Shown piece after piece: positions 46,585 through 55,954 of a DNA stretch of 64,000 nucleotides. The DNA is from Phytohabitans flavus (GTDB lineage Bacteria; Actinomycetota; Actinomycetes; Mycobacteriales; Micromonosporaceae): assembly GCF_011764545.1 (NCBI RefSeq), contig NZ_AP022870.1, forward strand, positions 3,890,001 to 3,954,000, given 5' to 3'. The notes under the pieces were generated by a model. It had not been told where the DNA came from. It saw only the letters and a program-made list of their open reading frames with translations, and made no database searches. A program made the translations under genes and the position numbers. The stretch's first letter is position 1. Each line of letters begins with the position of its first letter.

Positions 46585-48068
46585 TCAGGCGGCTGCGCGG
46601 GCGCGCCAGGCGTACTCGGGGTCGGTCTCGTCGCGGGCCGGCTCGACCACCGGCTCGGGCTGCTCGGTCGCCAGGGCCACGACCGCCAGCAGCGCGAACG
46701 CCAGGCCGGCCGCGCCGAACGCCCACGCGTACCCGCTTGTCGTGGCCGCCGCCTCGTCCACGCCGCCGACGTGCGTGCTGCGCGCGGCGGCGACCGCCAT
46801 CAGCAGCGCGACGCCGAGCGTGGGGCCGATCTCCATGAACGTGTTCATCAAGCCGCCGGCCAGCCCCGCCTGCCGAGGCTGCACGTCGGCCATGGCCAGC
46901 ACCGTGGCCCCGGCGAACGCGAGCGCCACGCCGGCCGGTACGAGCACGAGGCCGGGCAGCAGGCCGGTCAGGTATGTGGTGGCCGGGTCGAGGCCGGACA
47001 GGTGCAGGAAGCCGGCGGCCGACAGAGCGAGGCCGGTGGCGACGACGGCGGGTGCGCCGTACCGCTCGATGGGGCGCCGACCGATCCGGCCCATCACGAT
47101 GAGCGAGACCGCGTACGGCACGAAGCAGAGCGACGTGTGCAGCGTGGTCCAGCCCCGCACCTGCTGGAGGTACAGGCCGAGGAGCAGGCAGATGATCGAC
47201 GACCCGGCCGCGGCGAGCGCGATCGCGAGCAGCGCGATGACCCGGCGCGAGCTACCCAGGAACGACAGCGGCAGCAGCGGCGAGTGGCCGCGCAGCTCGA
47301 CGAGCACGAACGCGAGCATCAGCGCCACACCGCTCACCAGCGGGCCGGTGACCTGGGGCGACGACCACGCGTACTCGTCGGTGATCACGAGGCCGTAGCT
47401 GAGCATCGTGATGCCGCCGGTGACGAGCACCGCGGCGGGCAGGTCGAGGCGGGGCGCTGGCCGCGGTGGGCGCGCCCGCCGTCCGGCACGAGCCGCGGCG
47501 CGATCAGCAGCCCGAGCGTCGCGATCAGCGCCGGCGCCGCGAACATCCACCGCCACGACACCCACGTCGTGGCAATGCCGGCGAGCACCACACCGGACGT
47601 GGCGCCGAGCACCGAGATGCCGCCCCACTTCGCCATGGCGTGGTGGTAGCTCACCGGGTCGGCGAAGACGCCCCGCAGCACCGCGGTCAGCGCCGGCGCG
47701 ATGATCGCCGCGCCGATGCCCTGGCCGAAGCGCGCGCCGACAAGCATCGGATAATTCAGCGCATACCCGGCGGCGATCGACGTCGCGGCGAACACGAAGA
47801 GTCCGATGAGGAGCATGCGGCGCCCGCCGTACCGGTCGGCGAGCCGCCCGCCGAAGAGCAGCAGGCCACTGAACGACAGCGCGTACGCCGCGCTGACCAG
47901 GATCAGCTGCGCCCGCTCGAGGCCGAGCTCACGGCCGATCGCGGGCAGCGGCACCGACACCACGGTGATCGTGAAGATGAGCGTGGCCTGCACGAACGCG
48001 AGCAGCGTGAACGCCTGCCTGCGCCGCGCCACCACACGCCTCGGCAACGGAACGATGGCTACTGTCAC
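46585..48068 (-). CDS. MFS transporter, DHA2-type drug exporter; one-base frameshift
   Basis: About 495 residues with roughly 14 membrane helices. The N-terminal half holds the MFS motif GGRLADRYGGRRML between helices 2 and 3, and GARFGQGIGAAIIAPALTAVL of motif C type. The halves are in different frames; adding one base to the G run at 47451-47454 gives GQRPRLDLPAAVLVTGG. The start is the GTG at 48068, behind GGGAGGAG. It exports small hydrophobic compounds by proton antiport. Encoded alone, converging on the SDR. Confidence 0.85.
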
Positions 48069-48332
48069 GGCTCCTCCCGCCAAAGAGCGCCGCAAGTGTT
48101 TTCTCTTATACGTCGACGCTGTGTGGCTGGTTCACTACGCGCCGCATCCATTCTCTGTGACGGGAGTGGTCAATGTCCACTCACGCAGGGTCACACGACT
48201 GCCTGGTGACCACGCGGTTGCGGCCACGAGGTGGAGGAGGCTACTGTGCGCGTCGTAATTTCTGGAATGCCCTTCTGATCTTCAGGGTGGCTTAGCGGAT
48301 AACCGCTGTCCGCGCCAAGTTACGGGGTTGAC

Positions 48333-49861
48333 GTGGGGAATTTGGCGGGCCGCCATGGCTGGCGTGTCTGGTTTGCGGGCTTCTTTCTCATCGGGCTGGG
48401 TTGGTCGCTTTTTACCCCGATCAACCAGTACCCGGACGAGTCCGATCACGTGTATCGGGCGGCGTCCGTCGTACGCGGTCACGTGTGGCCGAAGATCGGT
48501 GAGTACACACACGGCACGGGCGCCCTCGCACCGGTACCCCGCGCGATCCACGAGGTCTTCACCACCGAGCCGTGCACGGGCCTGAAGAGCCCCCGATGTG
48601 CGCCGACCGCCCTGGCGATCCGCACACCGTGGATGCGGTCACCAGCGAAGGCCGGATGTTCCCGCTGTACTACGCCATGGTCGGCTGGCCTTCCCTGATA
48701 TCGGACGGCCGGCTCGGCGTACGAGGGATGAGAGCGGCCAACGCAGCCCTGTGCGCGGCGTGGCTCGCGGCCGCCGCGACGATCCTGATGTCGATCGCGG
48801 GCCGTCGCGTGGTGTTGGCCGCCGGCCTGTTCGCCGGGCTGACCCCCCTCGCGATGTACCTCAGCGGCGGGATCAATCCCAGCGGGCCGGAAGCGGCCGC
48901 GGCGGTGTGCTTCTGGGCCGCCGTGCTGGCCCTGATACATGGCAGGAGCAGCCTCGCCCGCCGGACCCTGCTCGTGCTCGCCGGGCTCAGCGGCACGGCG
49001 CTGGTGACCGGCCGGTTCATCGGGATGTTCTGGGTCGGGCTGATCCTGGTGCTGTCGCTGCTGACCGCGCACCGATCGGTGTGGCTCCCGTTCGTGCGCG
49101 GCCTGCTCAAGCCGGTGTTCGTCCCGATAGCCGCGGCCGCCGTCGTGATGGGCGCCTACACGCTGACCGCGCGCTCGTACCAGACGTTCAAACCCCTGCG
49201 GCCGGTGGACAGGGACCTTTCCGAGGTCGTCCGGCTCAGCCTGGGCAACATCGACAAACAGCTCAGCGAACTTGTCGCGTACTTCGGGTGGTTGAGCGTC
49301 CCGCCAGGACCCGTCACGCTCGCGAGCTGGGCACTTGTCGTACTGATGATCATCGTCTTCGCCGCCTACGGCAACGGGCAGGTACGGTTCGGGACCGGCG
49401 TCGGGCTGGCGTTCGTGCTCCTACTGCCGCTCCTGATCCAGGGCTTGGCGTTCGCCCGGCCCACGATCGGCGGCTGGCAGGGCCGCTACACGCTGCCGCT
49501 GGCGGTCGGCGTCACACTGCTGGCGGTCATTCCGGCGGGCGTCAGCAGCGCGCGGGGGCGCATTCCGGTCATCGTGGCGTGGGCCGCGATGGCGGTCTAC
49601 ACCGTCGGTCACATCGCGGCCATCCGCGACGCGTGGGGCATCTTCACCACGGGTCTGGACAATACGCGCCTCTCGCCACCCTTCACCGCGGTCCCCGTGA
49701 CGACCGCCCGCGCCGGGCTGGTCATCGTGGCCGCCGGCGGCCTGCTGATCCTCGCCGCCATCCTCCTCAAGGACCGGACGAGGCCTGACCGCGCCGACCT
49801 CGGGCCGCCGGCGGCCAAAGACCTCGACCCGGCTGCCTCGCTAAGCGCGCATCGACTTTAG
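48333..49861 (+). CDS. DUF2142 family membrane protein, one-base frameshift
   Basis: About 509 residues with some ten to twelve hydrophobic helices. The family signature P-DE-DH is present in the first loop (PINQYPDESDHVYRAASVV). This matches DUF2142, a group resembling GT-C glycosyltransferases that use lipid-linked sugars. The halves are in different frames; adding one C to the run at 48590-48594 gives GLKSPPMCADRPGDPHT. The start is a GTG. The last 21 bases overlap the convergent beta-lactamase-like gene. Confidence 0.82.
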
Positions 49862-50718
49862 GGCGGTGGCGGCGGCCTGCTCGACGATCTCGATGCCCTT
49901 CTCCTGGGTGGCGTGGTGGTCGGAGAGCACCGCCATCAGCCAGTCGTGCCCGTCTTCGGCGATGCGGCCGATGCTGTTGACCACCCACAGGTTGTCGTCG
50001 GCGCTGACCTGGACCCACCCGTTCTTCACCCACACGCCGGAGGCCTTGGCGGGTGCGGCGGCGGGCACGCCCCAGCGCTGCTCGTCGACCACCTCGGTCA
50101 TCAGCCTGAGCACGAACTTCGTCCCGGCCGTCGAGAGTGGACCGTCGTCCGACGTGATCGACTGGAGCAGCCGCACCTGATCGGCGGCGGTCGTCGTGGT
50201 GATGCCCCACGCCGAGTTGGCCTTCGTCTCCTTCATCCCGAAGGTGGCATTCGCCTTGTTCAGCCCTGAAACGCCGCCGACCGTACGGAAAAGGCTGCTC
50301 GCCGCGTCGTTGTCGCTCACCGTAATCATTTCGGTGGCCTGTGCGCGCTGCGTGGACGTCAGCGTGTCGTCGTCGAGCAGCAGTGCGGCGAGGATGTCCA
50401 CCTTCACGATGCTCGCGGTGCGGAAGCGCCGGGTGCCCACCGACAGCGCCGCCCCGGTCACCCGGTCGTGCAGCGCGATGGCGACCCGCCCGCCGTTGTC
50501 CCGCACGAACCGCTCCAGCACCGTCTTGGTCTTCGCGACCTGGTCGGGCGTAGGCGACGGCGTCGGTCTCTCGCTGGCCCGCGCCGATCCGGGCCCGGTG
50601 GCTCCCGCCACGCCATCCGAACGCATGGTGACGACGCCAGCACCTGCGGTAGCGATGCCCGCGACACCGAACGCGGCGGCCAAGGAGAACAGTCCACGAC
50701 GAGAGGTGGTCTTCACAT
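49841..50718 (-). CDS. Class A beta-lactamase-like serine hydrolase
   Basis: 292 residues. The N-terminus (SRRGLFSLAAAFGVAG) is a Tat-like signal with twin Arg. Active-site motifs are SxxK as SIVK (near residue 102) and SDN as SDND (near residue 132). The third motif is KNG in VWVKNGWV rather than KTG. Proteins of this kind may be beta-lactamases or housekeeping penicillin-interacting hydrolases; resistance cannot be predicted. It converges on and overlaps the DUF2142 gene. Confidence 0.83.
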
Positions 50719-50745
50719 GCCTGTTGTACGCGACGCGCCTGCGAG

Positions 50746-51579
50746 TTAGTTCAACGCCTGCACCTCTCCGTAGCTGACCAGGTCCTTTGTGACCGCACTC
50801 CCGCCCGAGACGGCGACCGCCGTTTCGACCGCGGCCGTCAGCGCGGCCTTCGTGACCGCGCCGCCGCTCGCGACGGCCGCCGCCGTCTCGACCGCGGCGG
50901 TCAACGCGGCCCGGAAGAGCAACGAGCCGGTACTCACCCGCCGCACGCCCAGCGCCGCGAGCCGGTCGAGGTCGAGCCCGGGTACAAAAAGGACATTGAG
51001 CGGGACCCCGGCCATCTCCACGAGCGCGCCGATCGCCGCGTCGCCGGTCACCCCGGGCACGAACACCCCGTCGGCGCCGGCGTCCGCGAATTCCCGCGCC
51101 CGCCGCAACGCCTCCTCCAGCGCCGCCGGGGTCGGCCGCCGCTGCCAGTGCGTGTCCGTGCGGGCATTGACAAACAGCTCTGGTACGCGTGACTTGATGC
51201 CGCCGATCACGGACAGCTGGTGGTCGAGCGGGGTGAGCGTGCCGTCCGGCCGCCCGTCCTCGACGTTGACGCCGACGACGCCCAGGGCGGCCAGCTCCGC
51301 CACGAGGTCGGCCACCTCGTCGGGGTCCTCGCTGAACCCGCCCTCGATGTCGACGCTCACCAGGCACGGCAGCCGCTGGAGCCGCCGGGCGAGGTCGACG
51401 GTCTCGTCCCGGGTCGCCGCGGTCCCGTCCGGCTTCCCGGCGGCCGCCGCCACCCCGAGGCTCGTGGTACCGACCGCGACGAACCCCCGAGCGGCGAGGG
51501 CGGCGGCCGACGCATAGTCCCAGGCGTTGGGGAGCACCAGCGGCCGCTCTCCGTAGTGCAGGTCCCGGAAGCTGGTCAC
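50746..51579 (-). CDS. Isocitrate lyase/PEP mutase family protein with tandem C-terminal duplication
   Basis: 277 residues from a GTG overlapping the P450-like gene stop. It begins RPLVLPNAWDYASAAALAARG, with metal-site residues in SVDIEGGFSED and VNVEDG, and NARTDTHW. It is a homologue of the protein at 44963. Near the C-terminus a 24-residue unit (ALTAAVETA-AV-GG-AVTK) is repeated twice in tandem. The reaction is unknown. It is translated together with the short P450-like protein. Confidence 0.85.
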   Translation of the reverse strand: MTSFRDLHYGERPLVLPNAWDYASAAALAARGFVAVGTTSLGVAAAAGKPDGTAATRDETVDLARRLQRLPCLVSVDIEGGFSEDPDEVADLVAELAALGVVGVNVEDGRPDGTLTPLDHQLSVIGGIKSRVPELFVNARTDTHWQRRPTPAALEEALRRAREFADAGADGVFVPGVTGDAAIGALVEMAGVPLNVLFVPGLDLDRLAALGVRRVSTGSLLFRAALTAAVETAAAVASGGAVTKAALTAAVETAVAVSGGSAVTKDLVSYGEVQALN

Positions 51580-52355
51580 CGCGCCTCCCCCGCTCCGATG
51601 GCGGCGATGGCGAGCGCGTGGGCGCGGCCGGGGCAGAGCCGGGGCTCCCCGCCGAACGGCAGTCCGGCCGCCGCGAGGTCCAGCACGAGTACGTCCCCCG
51701 CCGCCACCACCGTCCCGCCCAGCGTGGCATCCACAGTGGACACCCGCCGCGTGCTCCGTACCGGCGGATCCTCCCGCAGCCCGTCGCCCACCGAGCCGTG
51801 GACGGCAGCGGCCCGGATGAGCCCGGCCGTCGCCGCGTATGCCTGCACAAGCAACCCGATCCGGTTCGCCACCACCTCCTCGCCAGCGCACGCCCCGTCA
51901 GCGCACGCCCCGTCAGCGCACGCCCCGTCAGCGCACGCCCCGTCAGCGGGCGGGAGTTGCGCCACCAGCGAGGCGACCGCGGCGTCGGCGAGACGTCCCG
52001 CGGCGTCGGTGCCCGGTGCCAGGTACACGGCCGCGACCGAGGGCAGCGCCGCGACCACCGCGTCCACATCGCGCACGCCGAGCGCCTCACCCAGCACCGC
52101 GACCGCCACCTCACCGGCGGGACGCGTCGAACGGGCGGCCGCGGCGCCGAGCCGTTCCGGATCGATGGCCGCGAGCTCGGCCTCGACGAGCGCCCGCCGC
52201 CGCGCGTGGGCCGGCCCGTGGCTGAACCGCGCCACCGCCGACCGCAGCCACGCCATCGACCCCACCGGCCCGTCCGCGGCCGGCGGTACGGGCACAAAGC
52301 GGCGGTCGGCGAGCACCGCGTGGACGTCATCGGGCCGTTCCACCGAAATCTCCAT
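51576..52355 (-). CDS. Short cytochrome P450-like protein
   Basis: 259 residues, against ~400 for a normal P450. The haem-binding end is recognisable (LPFGGEPRLCPGRAHALAIA, with the ligand Cys), as are an N-terminal segment resembling the B-C region (AVLADRRFVPVPP, then FSHGPAHARRRALVEAEL) and the later beta segment (VVAAGDVLVLDLAAAG). The I-helix region is shortened and its usual acid-Thr pair is not evident. A 15-base unit repeated four times encodes GACAD repeats in the middle. It may be a reduced but folded family or a decaying one. Confidence 0.65.
   Translation of the reverse strand: MEISVERPDDVHAVLADRRFVPVPPAADGPVGSMAWLRSAVARFSHGPAHARRRALVEAELAAIDPERLGAAAARSTRPAGEVAVAVLGEALGVRDVDAVVAALPSVAAVYLAPGTDAAGRLADAAVASLVAQLPPADGACADGACADGACADGACAGEEVVANRIGLLVQAYAATAGLIRAAAVHGSVGDGLREDPPVRSTRRVSTVDATLGGTVVAAGDVLVLDLAAAGLPFGGEPRLCPGRAHALAIAAIGAGEAR
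51886..51945. repeat. 15-base tandem repeat, four exact units, in frame
   Basis: The unit GCGCACGCCCCGTCA occurs four times without change inside the P450-like gene. Because the unit is a multiple of three, copy-number change keeps the frame and alters only the number of Gly-Ala-Cys-Ala-Asp repeats. Confidence 0.95.
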
Positions 52356-52518
52356 GCCGGAGACGCTAAGCCCGAAACCCTTCGGTGCCCGCCGAAACGT
52401 CGGCCGCGGCGTAGTCAGCCCTCCGCACGCCGTTCCCGGAACTCGCGCTTGAGCCGCTCCCGCCGCTCCTTGTCGCGGCGCCCGCGCAAAGAAGCCGATC
52501 ATGGCCTACGGCCGCGGA

Positions 52519-52632
52519 TTTCCTTGATCGACGCAGGCAACGTCGTGTCGCGCTGCGATTGTGGCGAAGAATTATCCCTGGAGGGGCAATTCTTCGCCAC
52601 GGACGACCAGAGCATTCACCGATCAAGGGAAA
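52519..52632. repeat. Nested inverted-repeat element 1
   Basis: Outer arms TTTCCTTGATCG (52519-52530) and CGATCAAGGGAAA (52620-52632) differ by one extra G. Inside lies a perfect 13-bp hairpin (GTGGCGAAGAATT at 52561-52573 and its complement at 52588-52600). Its 14-base loop contains CCCTGGAGGGGC. About 106 bases downstream a second element has the same plan. Confidence 0.8.
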
Positions 52633-52738
52633 CAAGCGGTCAAGACGCGCCAGGGGACGCGCCGAATCCTCACCACTCAGCCACCCTCGGGCGCGCCTCC
52701 CATCGCACTGGCAGCGACAAACACACCAAGGTCGCTCG

Positions 52739-52866
52739 TTCCCCTCGATCGACGCTACAGCCGGACACCATCAGGCAGATCGTGGTACTTCACTGCCCCT
52801 CCAGGGGCAGCCAAATACCACGATCGCTGCGCCTACTCCGATCCCAACGCGCCGATCAAGGAAACC
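52739..52866. repeat. Nested inverted-repeat element 2
   Basis: It opens TTCCCCTCGATCGACGC and closes GCCGATCAAGGAAACC, like element 1. Inside are 10-bp arms GATCGTGGTA and TACCACGATC (52778-52787, 52816-52825) and an inner hairpin CTGCCCCT and AGGGGCAG (52793-52800, 52803-52810). The inner core GCCCCTCCAGGG is the complement of the loop of element 1. Confidence 0.8.
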
Positions 52867-53140
52867 AGGTCATCGCGGCCGCCGCATCGAGCGGCCCAAG
52901 ACACCCAACCGCGAAGGTTCCATAGAGTGCTGAGGCCGGGCGGCATCATGCGGCTGGGCGCGGCGCGGCGCCCAGGTCGAGAGGCCGTTGGCGGCCGCAG
53001 CCGGCTCGGCTCCGACGCTGCGCGCTGGCCAGCGGCTCGCGGGCGGCGAGCGATGCCGCTCTGGGTAATCGCCGCCGACCCTGCGGGCCGGCCGGGATTG
53101 TGCACCGCGCAGGGTGAGGCCGCGGGAGCAGCCGTCGGGC

Positions 53141-53208
53141 CGCGGAGGGTGAGGCTGCGGGAGCAGCGGTCCGGACCACCGCGGACATCGCGGTAGCTCA
53201 AATCTTCG
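53141..53208 (+). repeat. Dispersed intergenic repeat, copy F (forward)
   Basis: CGCGGAGGGTGAGGCTGCG, GGAGCAGCGGTCCGGACC, ACCGCGGACATCGCGGTAG and CTCAAATCTTCG match copy B with few changes. Its left half is also present just upstream (53106-53136) as a partial tandem duplicate. Confidence 0.82.
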
Positions 53209-53230
53209 TCTTGGACAGCGCCCTCGAACG

Positions 53231-54219
53231 TCAGGGCTCGATCTGGATTTTGCGTCCGACGCCCTCGCGGAACTGGGTCATCGCCTTGGCGTAGTCGTCC
53301 AGGGGTACCGGTGGCTGACGAAGACGTCGGCGGGGAGTAGGCCGCCGGCCCACAGCTCGCCGGCTCGGTCGAAGCTGTGCAGCACCGCCATCGAGCCGGT
53401 GATGGTGATTTCCTGGTTGTAGATTTTGTAGGGCTCGATGACCGCGCGGGCGCCGTACGACGCTACGCCGAACTGTAGGAACGTGCCGCCCTTGCCGACT
53501 CGGGCCAGGCCGTCGGTGATCGCCGCCTCCACGCCTGTGCAGTCTACGACCACGTCCCAGCCGCGCGGGGCGGTCAGCTCGTCCGCCGTGGTGACCGCGG
53601 CCGTGCAGCCCAGCAGGCGGGCGGTCTCCAGCCGGGTCGGGTTGATGTCCACCATGGACACCGACGCGGCGCCCGCCCGCTTGGCCAGCTCCATCATCAT
53701 CAGGCCCATCGTGCCGGCGCCGTAGATGAGGTAGTGGTCGGCGAGCCGCCGCGGCAGGACGTCGAAGCCGCGTACCGCGCAGGACAGCGGCTCGATGAGG
53801 GCGGCGTCCGCGACGTTCACGCCGTCGGGGAGGGGGAAGCAGTTGGCGGCCGGGGCGAGCGCGAACTCGGCAGCGCCGCCGGGCTTGGTGACGCCGATCG
53901 CGTTCCAGTTTTCGCACAGGTTGCCGCGGGCCCGCTTGCACTGGTAGCACTCTCCACAGTGCAGCGACGGGTCCACGGCCACCTGCTCCCCCACCGAAAG
54001 CTCGGTGACCGCGCTGCCCACCTCCACGACGCGGCCGGCGAACTCGTGGCCGGGGATGATCGGGTACGCCGGGGCGAACTCGCCGTCCATGATGTGCAGG
54101 TCCGTCCCGCAGATGCCGCAGCCGGCGACCTCCACGACCACGTCCCTCGGTCCCGGGGTGGGGTCGGGCACCTTCTCGATCGCGATCTGCCCGGGCGTGA
54201 CGACAACGGCGGCTTTCAC
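53231..54219 (-). CDS. Zinc-dependent polyol/alcohol dehydrogenase (MDR), one-base frameshift
   Basis: About 329 residues from a GTG overlapping the permease stop. Catalytic zinc residues are Cys in GCGICGTDLH and His-Glu in PGHEF; the structural zinc loop is CGECYQCKRARGNLC. The Rossmann turn is IYGAGTMGLMMM. The last ~25 residues (PLDDYAKAMTQFREGVGRKIQIEP) are in another frame, joined by adding one base to the G run at 53302-53305. Sorbitol- and threonine-dehydrogenase-like members dominate; the operon context favours a polyol. Confidence 0.87.
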
Positions 54220-55022
54220 TTGACAGCTCCCATCGACAGGCCCCGCACGAGCTGCTTCTGCGCCAGCCATCCGGCCAGCACGACGGGCAGGGACACAAGC
54301 GTGGCGGCGGCACACAGCCGGGCCAGGAACAGTCCCTCGGAGGAGATGAACCCGACCAGGAAGATCGGCGCCGTGCCGGCGCGGGTCGCGGTCAGGTTGA
54401 CCGCGAAGAAGAACTCGTTCCAGGAGAAGATGAAACAGATCAGCGCGGTCGCGGCCAGGCCGGGCGAGACGATCGGCAGCAGCACCCGGCGGATCGAGAC
54501 CAGCAGCCCGGCGCCGTCCATCTCCGCGGCCTCCAACACCGACGCCGGTACCTCCAGCAGGAACGAGCGCATCATCCAGATGGCCAGCGGGAGGTTCATG
54601 GCGCTGTAGAGGATCACCATGGTCCAGACGTTGTCGAGCATGCCGAGCTCCTTGACCACCAGGTAGATGGGGAGGAGCGCGGCGACCGCCGGCAACATCT
54701 TGGTGGAGATGAAGAAGAACAGCGCGTCCCGCCACTTCGCCACCGGCCGCAGCGACAGGGCGTACGCGGCCGGCGTGGCCAGCACCAGCACGAGCAGCGT
54801 GGAGAAGAGGCTGGCCATCAGCGAGTTCAGCAGGTACGGGGTAAGGTCCCGGTCGAACACCTCCCGGTAACCGTCCAATGTGGGCGCGAGGATCCAGGTG
54901 GGCGGGTTGGAGGCGGCGTCGGCCTCGCGCTTGAAGCCGGTCAGCACCATCCACAGCACCGGGAAGAAGAACACGAGCCCGCACGCCCAGGCGAGCACCG
55001 TCCACGGTAGACGCCTCATCAT
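54216..55022 (-). CDS. Sugar/polyol ABC transporter permease (MalG/SmoG type)
   Basis: 268 residues, six membrane helices, with the EAA loop LEAAEMDGAGLLVSIRRVLLP (about residues 175-195). The ATG at 55022 overlaps the preceding stop as ATGA, and its own stop overlaps the dehydrogenase start, so translation is coupled through the operon. Confidence 0.9.
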   Translation of the reverse strand: MMRRLPWTVLAWACGLVFFFPVLWMVLTGFKREADAASNPPTWILAPTLDGYREVFDRDLTPYLLNSLMASLFSTLLVLVLATPAAYALSLRPVAKWRDALFFFISTKMLPAVAALLPIYLVVKELGMLDNVWTMVILYSAMNLPLAIWMMRSFLLEVPASVLEAAEMDGAGLLVSIRRVLLPIVSPGLAATALICFIFSWNEFFFAVNLTATRAGTAPIFLVGFISSEGLFLARLCAAATLVSLPVVLAGWLAQKQLVRGLSMGAVK

Positions 55023-55954
55023 CGCTGCACCTCCATCCGGAAGAGACCGGAGATGACCCGCAGCGCGAACGTGGCCACCACGATCGTGCCGATCACCACG
55101 ACGACGCCGGCCGCTGCCGCCTCGCCGTACTCGAACTTGCGGAACGTGGTCAGGTAGATCTCGTACGGCAGGTTGGTGGTCGCCGTACCCGGCCCGCCCT
55201 GCGTGATCGTGAAGACCGCGTCGAACGTCTGCACCAGGTAGATCGAGCCGAGCAGCGCGCTGAGCTCCAGGTACGGCCGCAGGTACGGGAGCGTGACGTG
55301 CAGGAACGTCTGCCACGCGCTCGCCCCGTCCACGCGTGCCGCCTCAAGCGTCTCCAGCGACTGCGACTGCAAGCCGGCCAGGATGATCAGCATCATGAAC
55401 GGCGTCCACTGCCACACGAGCGTGGCGACGACCGCGACCATCGGGTAGTTCGAGACCCAGTCGGTGTCGCCGCCGAGGACGCCGTTGATGAGGCCGTACG
55501 ACGGGTTGTAGATGGCGTGCTTCCACAGCAGCGCGGCGGCCATCGGCATCACGAGGAACGGCGTGATCAGCAGCGTCCGCACGATGCCCCGGCCGGGAAA
55601 CTTGCGGTCCAGCAGGATCGCCAGCCCCAGGCCGAGCAGCACCGACACGACGACCGAGCTGGCGGTCAGTACCACTGTGTTGAGCAGCGCGGCCCGCAGC
55701 CGGCCGTCGGAGAGCACGGTGCCGTAGTTCGACAGGCCGACGAAGTCGCGGGAGCCCGGCCGCAGCGCGTTCCAGCTCAGCGTGGACAGGTACAGCGTGA
55801 CGAGGAACGGCACCTGCGTCACGACGATCGCGAAGACCAGCGCCGGGAGCAGCGGCGCCCGCCGGGACCACCTGTCCCGCCGCGAGGCCGCCGGCCCGGC
55901 CCGCTTGGTCGCGGACCGGACAGGCGCCTTCTCCAAAGTGGCGGCGGAGCTCAT
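55019..55954 (-). CDS. Sugar/polyol ABC transporter permease (MalF/SmoF type)
   Basis: 311 residues with a basic N-terminus, six helices and the EAA loop LEAARVDGASAWQTFLHVTLP (about residues 209-229). It overlaps the binding-protein gene and the next permease by 4 bases each. Pattern and pairing resemble sorbitol/mannitol importers. Confidence 0.9.
   Translation of the reverse strand: MSSAATLEKAPVRSATKRAGPAASRRDRWSRRAPLLPALVFAIVVTQVPFLVTLYLSTLSWNALRPGSRDFVGLSNYGTVLSDGRLRAALLNTVVLTASSVVVSVLLGLGLAILLDRKFPGRGIVRTLLITPFLVMPMAAALLWKHAIYNPSYGLINGVLGGDTDWVSNYPMVAVVATLVWQWTPFMMLIILAGLQSQSLETLEAARVDGASAWQTFLHVTLPYLRPYLELSALLGSIYLVQTFDAVFTITQGGPGTATTNLPYEIYLTTFRKFEYGEAAAAGVVVVIGTIVVATFALRVISGLFRMEVQR

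Larger units (their letters stand above)
52356..53230. other. Non-coding island with nested hairpins and a dispersed repeat
   Basis: About 870 bp without a convincing gene. It holds two related elements with nested inverted repeats (52519-52632 and 52739-52866) and a full copy of the dispersed repeat (53141-53208), preceded by a partial duplicate of its left half (53106-53136). The rest is unremarkable GC-rich sequence. Confidence 0.7.

Noticed and set aside
46771..47649. 292-codon plus-strand open frame opposite the MFS gene
   Set aside because: It is antisense to membrane helices, rich in His, Arg and Glu, and lacks any domain; the minus-strand MFS protein explains the region.
51886..51945. 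Four regular repeats considered as a CRISPR array
   Set aside because: The 15-base units are directly abutting with no spacers and are in frame within a gene; no cas genes are present.
52519..52866. Nested hairpins considered as integron attC sites or a retron RNA
   Set aside because: No integrase or reverse transcriptase gene is nearby, and the attC R-box sequences are not seen.
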